64,000 nucleotides of DNA from Oceanobacillus bengalensis (GTDB taxonomy: Bacteria > Bacillota > Bacilli > Bacillales > Amphibacillaceae). Under the pieces are notes generated by a model, which was not told the DNA's origin, made no database searches, and saw only the letters and a list, made by a program, of their open reading frames with translations. The number at the start of each line of letters is the position of its first letter. Position 1 is the first letter of the stretch. A program made the translations under genes and the position numbers. This document shows positions 62,710 through 64,000 of this stretch, piece by piece. Location: assembly GCF_003628445.1 (NCBI RefSeq), contig NZ_RBZO01000011.1:1-64000 (forward strand). Direction: 5' to 3'.

Positions 62710-63639
62710 ATGGCACGGTATATTGCTAAACGGGTAATGTATATGTTGATTACTTTATTTATCATTGCGACATTATCCTTCTTTCTAATGAAAATGCTAC
62801 CTGGTAGCCCGTTAAATGCTGAAGAAAAATTAACAGAAGAACAACAAGCAATTGTATTGGAGAAATACGGGTTAAATGATCCGATTCCAATTCAATATGT
62901 AAACTATCTTGCTGGTCTTGTACAAGGAGATTTGGGTATTTCCTTTGCTTTTAGTAACACACCAGTTACAGATATTTTAATGGACAGAATGGGGCCTTCT
63001 GCACAATTAGGTGCGCAGGCGTTAGTAGTGGGAACAGTGATAGGCGTTCTATTGGGACTGATAGCAGCTATTTCCCATAATGGATTTCTTGATTACACCT
63101 CAACGATTATTGCCGTATTAGGTACTTCGATTCCTAACTTCGTCTTTGCAGGTCTCCTCCAATACCTATTCGCAGCTGAGTGGGAATTGTTTCCTGTTGC
63201 CTTATGGGGAAGCTTTGAACATAGTATCTTACCAACGATTGCGTTAATGATCTTCCCAATGGCTACTGCAGCTCGTTTTGTGCGAACAGAAATGGTGGAA
63301 GTTTTGGGTTCTAATTTTATAACAACTGCACGAGCTAAAGGTGTAAGTGAACCTGGAATAGTATTTAAACACGGATTACGTAATGCTATGATTCCGTTAG
63401 TAACTGTAATTGGGCCAATGGCAGTGAGTTTAATGACTGGTTCAATGGTTATCGAGCAAATTTTTGCTATCCCTGGAATTGGGGAACAATTTGTGAATTC
63501 GGTTATGGTAAATGACTATCCGACAATAATGGGAACAACGTTACTGTTTGCGGCATTATTTATCGGAATTATCTTGGTAACCGACCTCCTTTATGGACTA
63601 ATTGACCCTAGAATTAGAATTAGCGGAGGGGGTAAGTAA
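62710..63639 (+). CDS. oppB: Oligopeptide ABC transporter permease OppB
   Basis: The 309-residue membrane protein has six helices and the BPD_transp_1 coupling motif EMVEVLGSNFITTARAKGVS followed by KHGLRNAMIPLVT near residues 195-240. It begins MARYIAKRVMYMLITLF, typical of OppB/DppB. It forms the channel with OppC. TAGGAGGTGCAAGA precedes the ATG, and oppC follows after one base. Confidence 0.94.
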   Translation: MARYIAKRVMYMLITLFIIATLSFFLMKMLPGSPLNAEEKLTEEQQAIVLEKYGLNDPIPIQYVNYLAGLVQGDLGISFAFSNTPVTDILMDRMGPSAQLGAQALVVGTVIGVLLGLIAAISHNGFLDYTSTIIAVLGTSIPNFVFAGLLQYLFAAEWELFPVALWGSFEHSILPTIALMIFPMATAARFVRTEMVEVLGSNFITTARAKGVSEPGIVFKHGLRNAMIPLVTVIGPMAVSLMTGSMVIEQIFAIPGIGEQFVNSVMVNDYPTIMGTTLLFAALFIGIILVTDLLYGLIDPRIRISGGGK

Positions 63640-63640
63640 T

Positions 63641-64000
63641 ATGGATACAAATAACAATAATAAGATACCTAAAGAACTTCTCGTTCCGATGAAGAAAACA
63701 GAGGATACGAGTGAAAAAATTTCTGGTGAAAGTAGAACCTTTTTGCAAAATGCAAGACGTACATTCTTAAAGAATAAATTGGCACTAACAAGTGTTATTG
63801 TGCTCGTTTTTATCTTAATCATGAGTGCGGTTGGGCCATGGATGACTGATTATGAACTTGATGATCAGGATCTATCTAGAGCAAAAATGCCTGCTAGAGT
63901 ACCTGTGCTTGAAAATATCTCTTGGTTAGGCTTTACAGGTTATTTAAGTGATGAATTTGAAGGTTCAGACGTTGAAGATGCAACAAATAAAGCTATTGCA
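63641..64000 (+). CDS. oppC: Oligopeptide ABC transporter permease OppC (partial, cut by window end)
   Basis: The first 120 codons of an OppC-type permease are visible: a cytosolic N-terminal segment, then FLQNARRTFLKNKLALTSVI entering the first membrane helix (about 48-66) and an external loop after GPWMTDYE. GGAGGGGGTAAGTA precedes the ATG, one base after oppB. The rest lies outside the window. Confidence 0.9.
   Translation, partial: MDTNNNNKIPKELLVPMKKTEDTSEKISGESRTFLQNARRTFLKNKLALTSVIVLVFILIMSAVGPWMTDYELDDQDLSRAKMPARVPVLENISWLGFTGYLSDEFEGSDVEDATNKAIA

Overview
The window looks like chromosomal DNA of a low-GC Gram-positive bacterium of the family Bacillaceae, most like the salt- or alkali-tolerant Oceanobacillus/Virgibacillus type. 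The evidence is strong Shine-Dalgarno sequences with many GTG/TTG starts, a complete seven-gene Mrp Na+/H+ antiporter operon, a Bacillus-type des-desK-desR cold-sensing cassette, a SinR homologue, an LPxTG wall protein and DUF421/YetF and YpvA-type genes. No rRNA, tRNA, prophage or transposase gene was seen. The assignment rests on gene content and protein sequence, not on a search.

Layout. 1-200: end of a repeat element. 0.3-6.5 kb: NAD(P)-binding oxidoreductase, LPxTG surface protein, argG-argH behind two ARG boxes. 6.5-9.1 kb: unassigned structured leader and a PAS-PAS-GGDEF-EAL protein. 9.3-13.4 kb: NADH dehydrogenase-like flavoprotein, LytTR regulator, acetate/succinate CoA-transferase. 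13.7-20.3 kb: DinG-type helicase, Nudix hydrolase, des/desK/desR, nitrilase-family amidase. 21-28 kb: Usp-like protein facing mrpABCDEFG. 28-32.8 kb: luciferase-like monooxygenase, SinR, a truncated asparagine-synthase-like gene, rlmN. 32.8-37 kb: membrane diguanylate cyclase, an actin-like (ParM/ParR-like) cassette with a GTATAC-rich upstream region, DUF421 protein. 37-40 kb: three-gene ABC importer and a 57-residue small protein. 40-49.3 kb: amidase, flavodoxin-fold reductase, EamA exporter, NatAB-type ABC exporter, DoxX protein, MFS transporter, PH-like membrane protein. 49.6-53.2 kb: SWIM-SNF2 helicase and a small protein. 53.6-64 kb: cytosolic class-A-like serine hydrolase with a regulator, then three OppA paralogues, a DUF3899 protein, oppB and the start of oppC.

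The intergenic space is unusually rich in repeats. At least eight, perhaps ten, gaps hold members of one family with ISL3-like terminal inverted repeats (outer end GGCTCTT, inner TTGTTGCTTTTT). They carry one of three payloads: 51-bp tandem repeats (three copies of one subtype, one of a diverged subtype), paired GC-rich palindromic modules, or nothing (a 137-bp minimal copy with a near-perfect 8-bp target duplication). Together with the chromosomal actin-like cassette these are the most unusual parts of the window.

Functional themes are Na+/pH homeostasis (Mrp, NatAB-type exporter), membrane fluidity sensing (DesK/DesR), cyclic-di-GMP and SinR lifestyle control, arginine synthesis, and peptide uptake probably under CodY control. 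Family names come from motifs read by eye. Operators and RNA structures are predictions by inspection.
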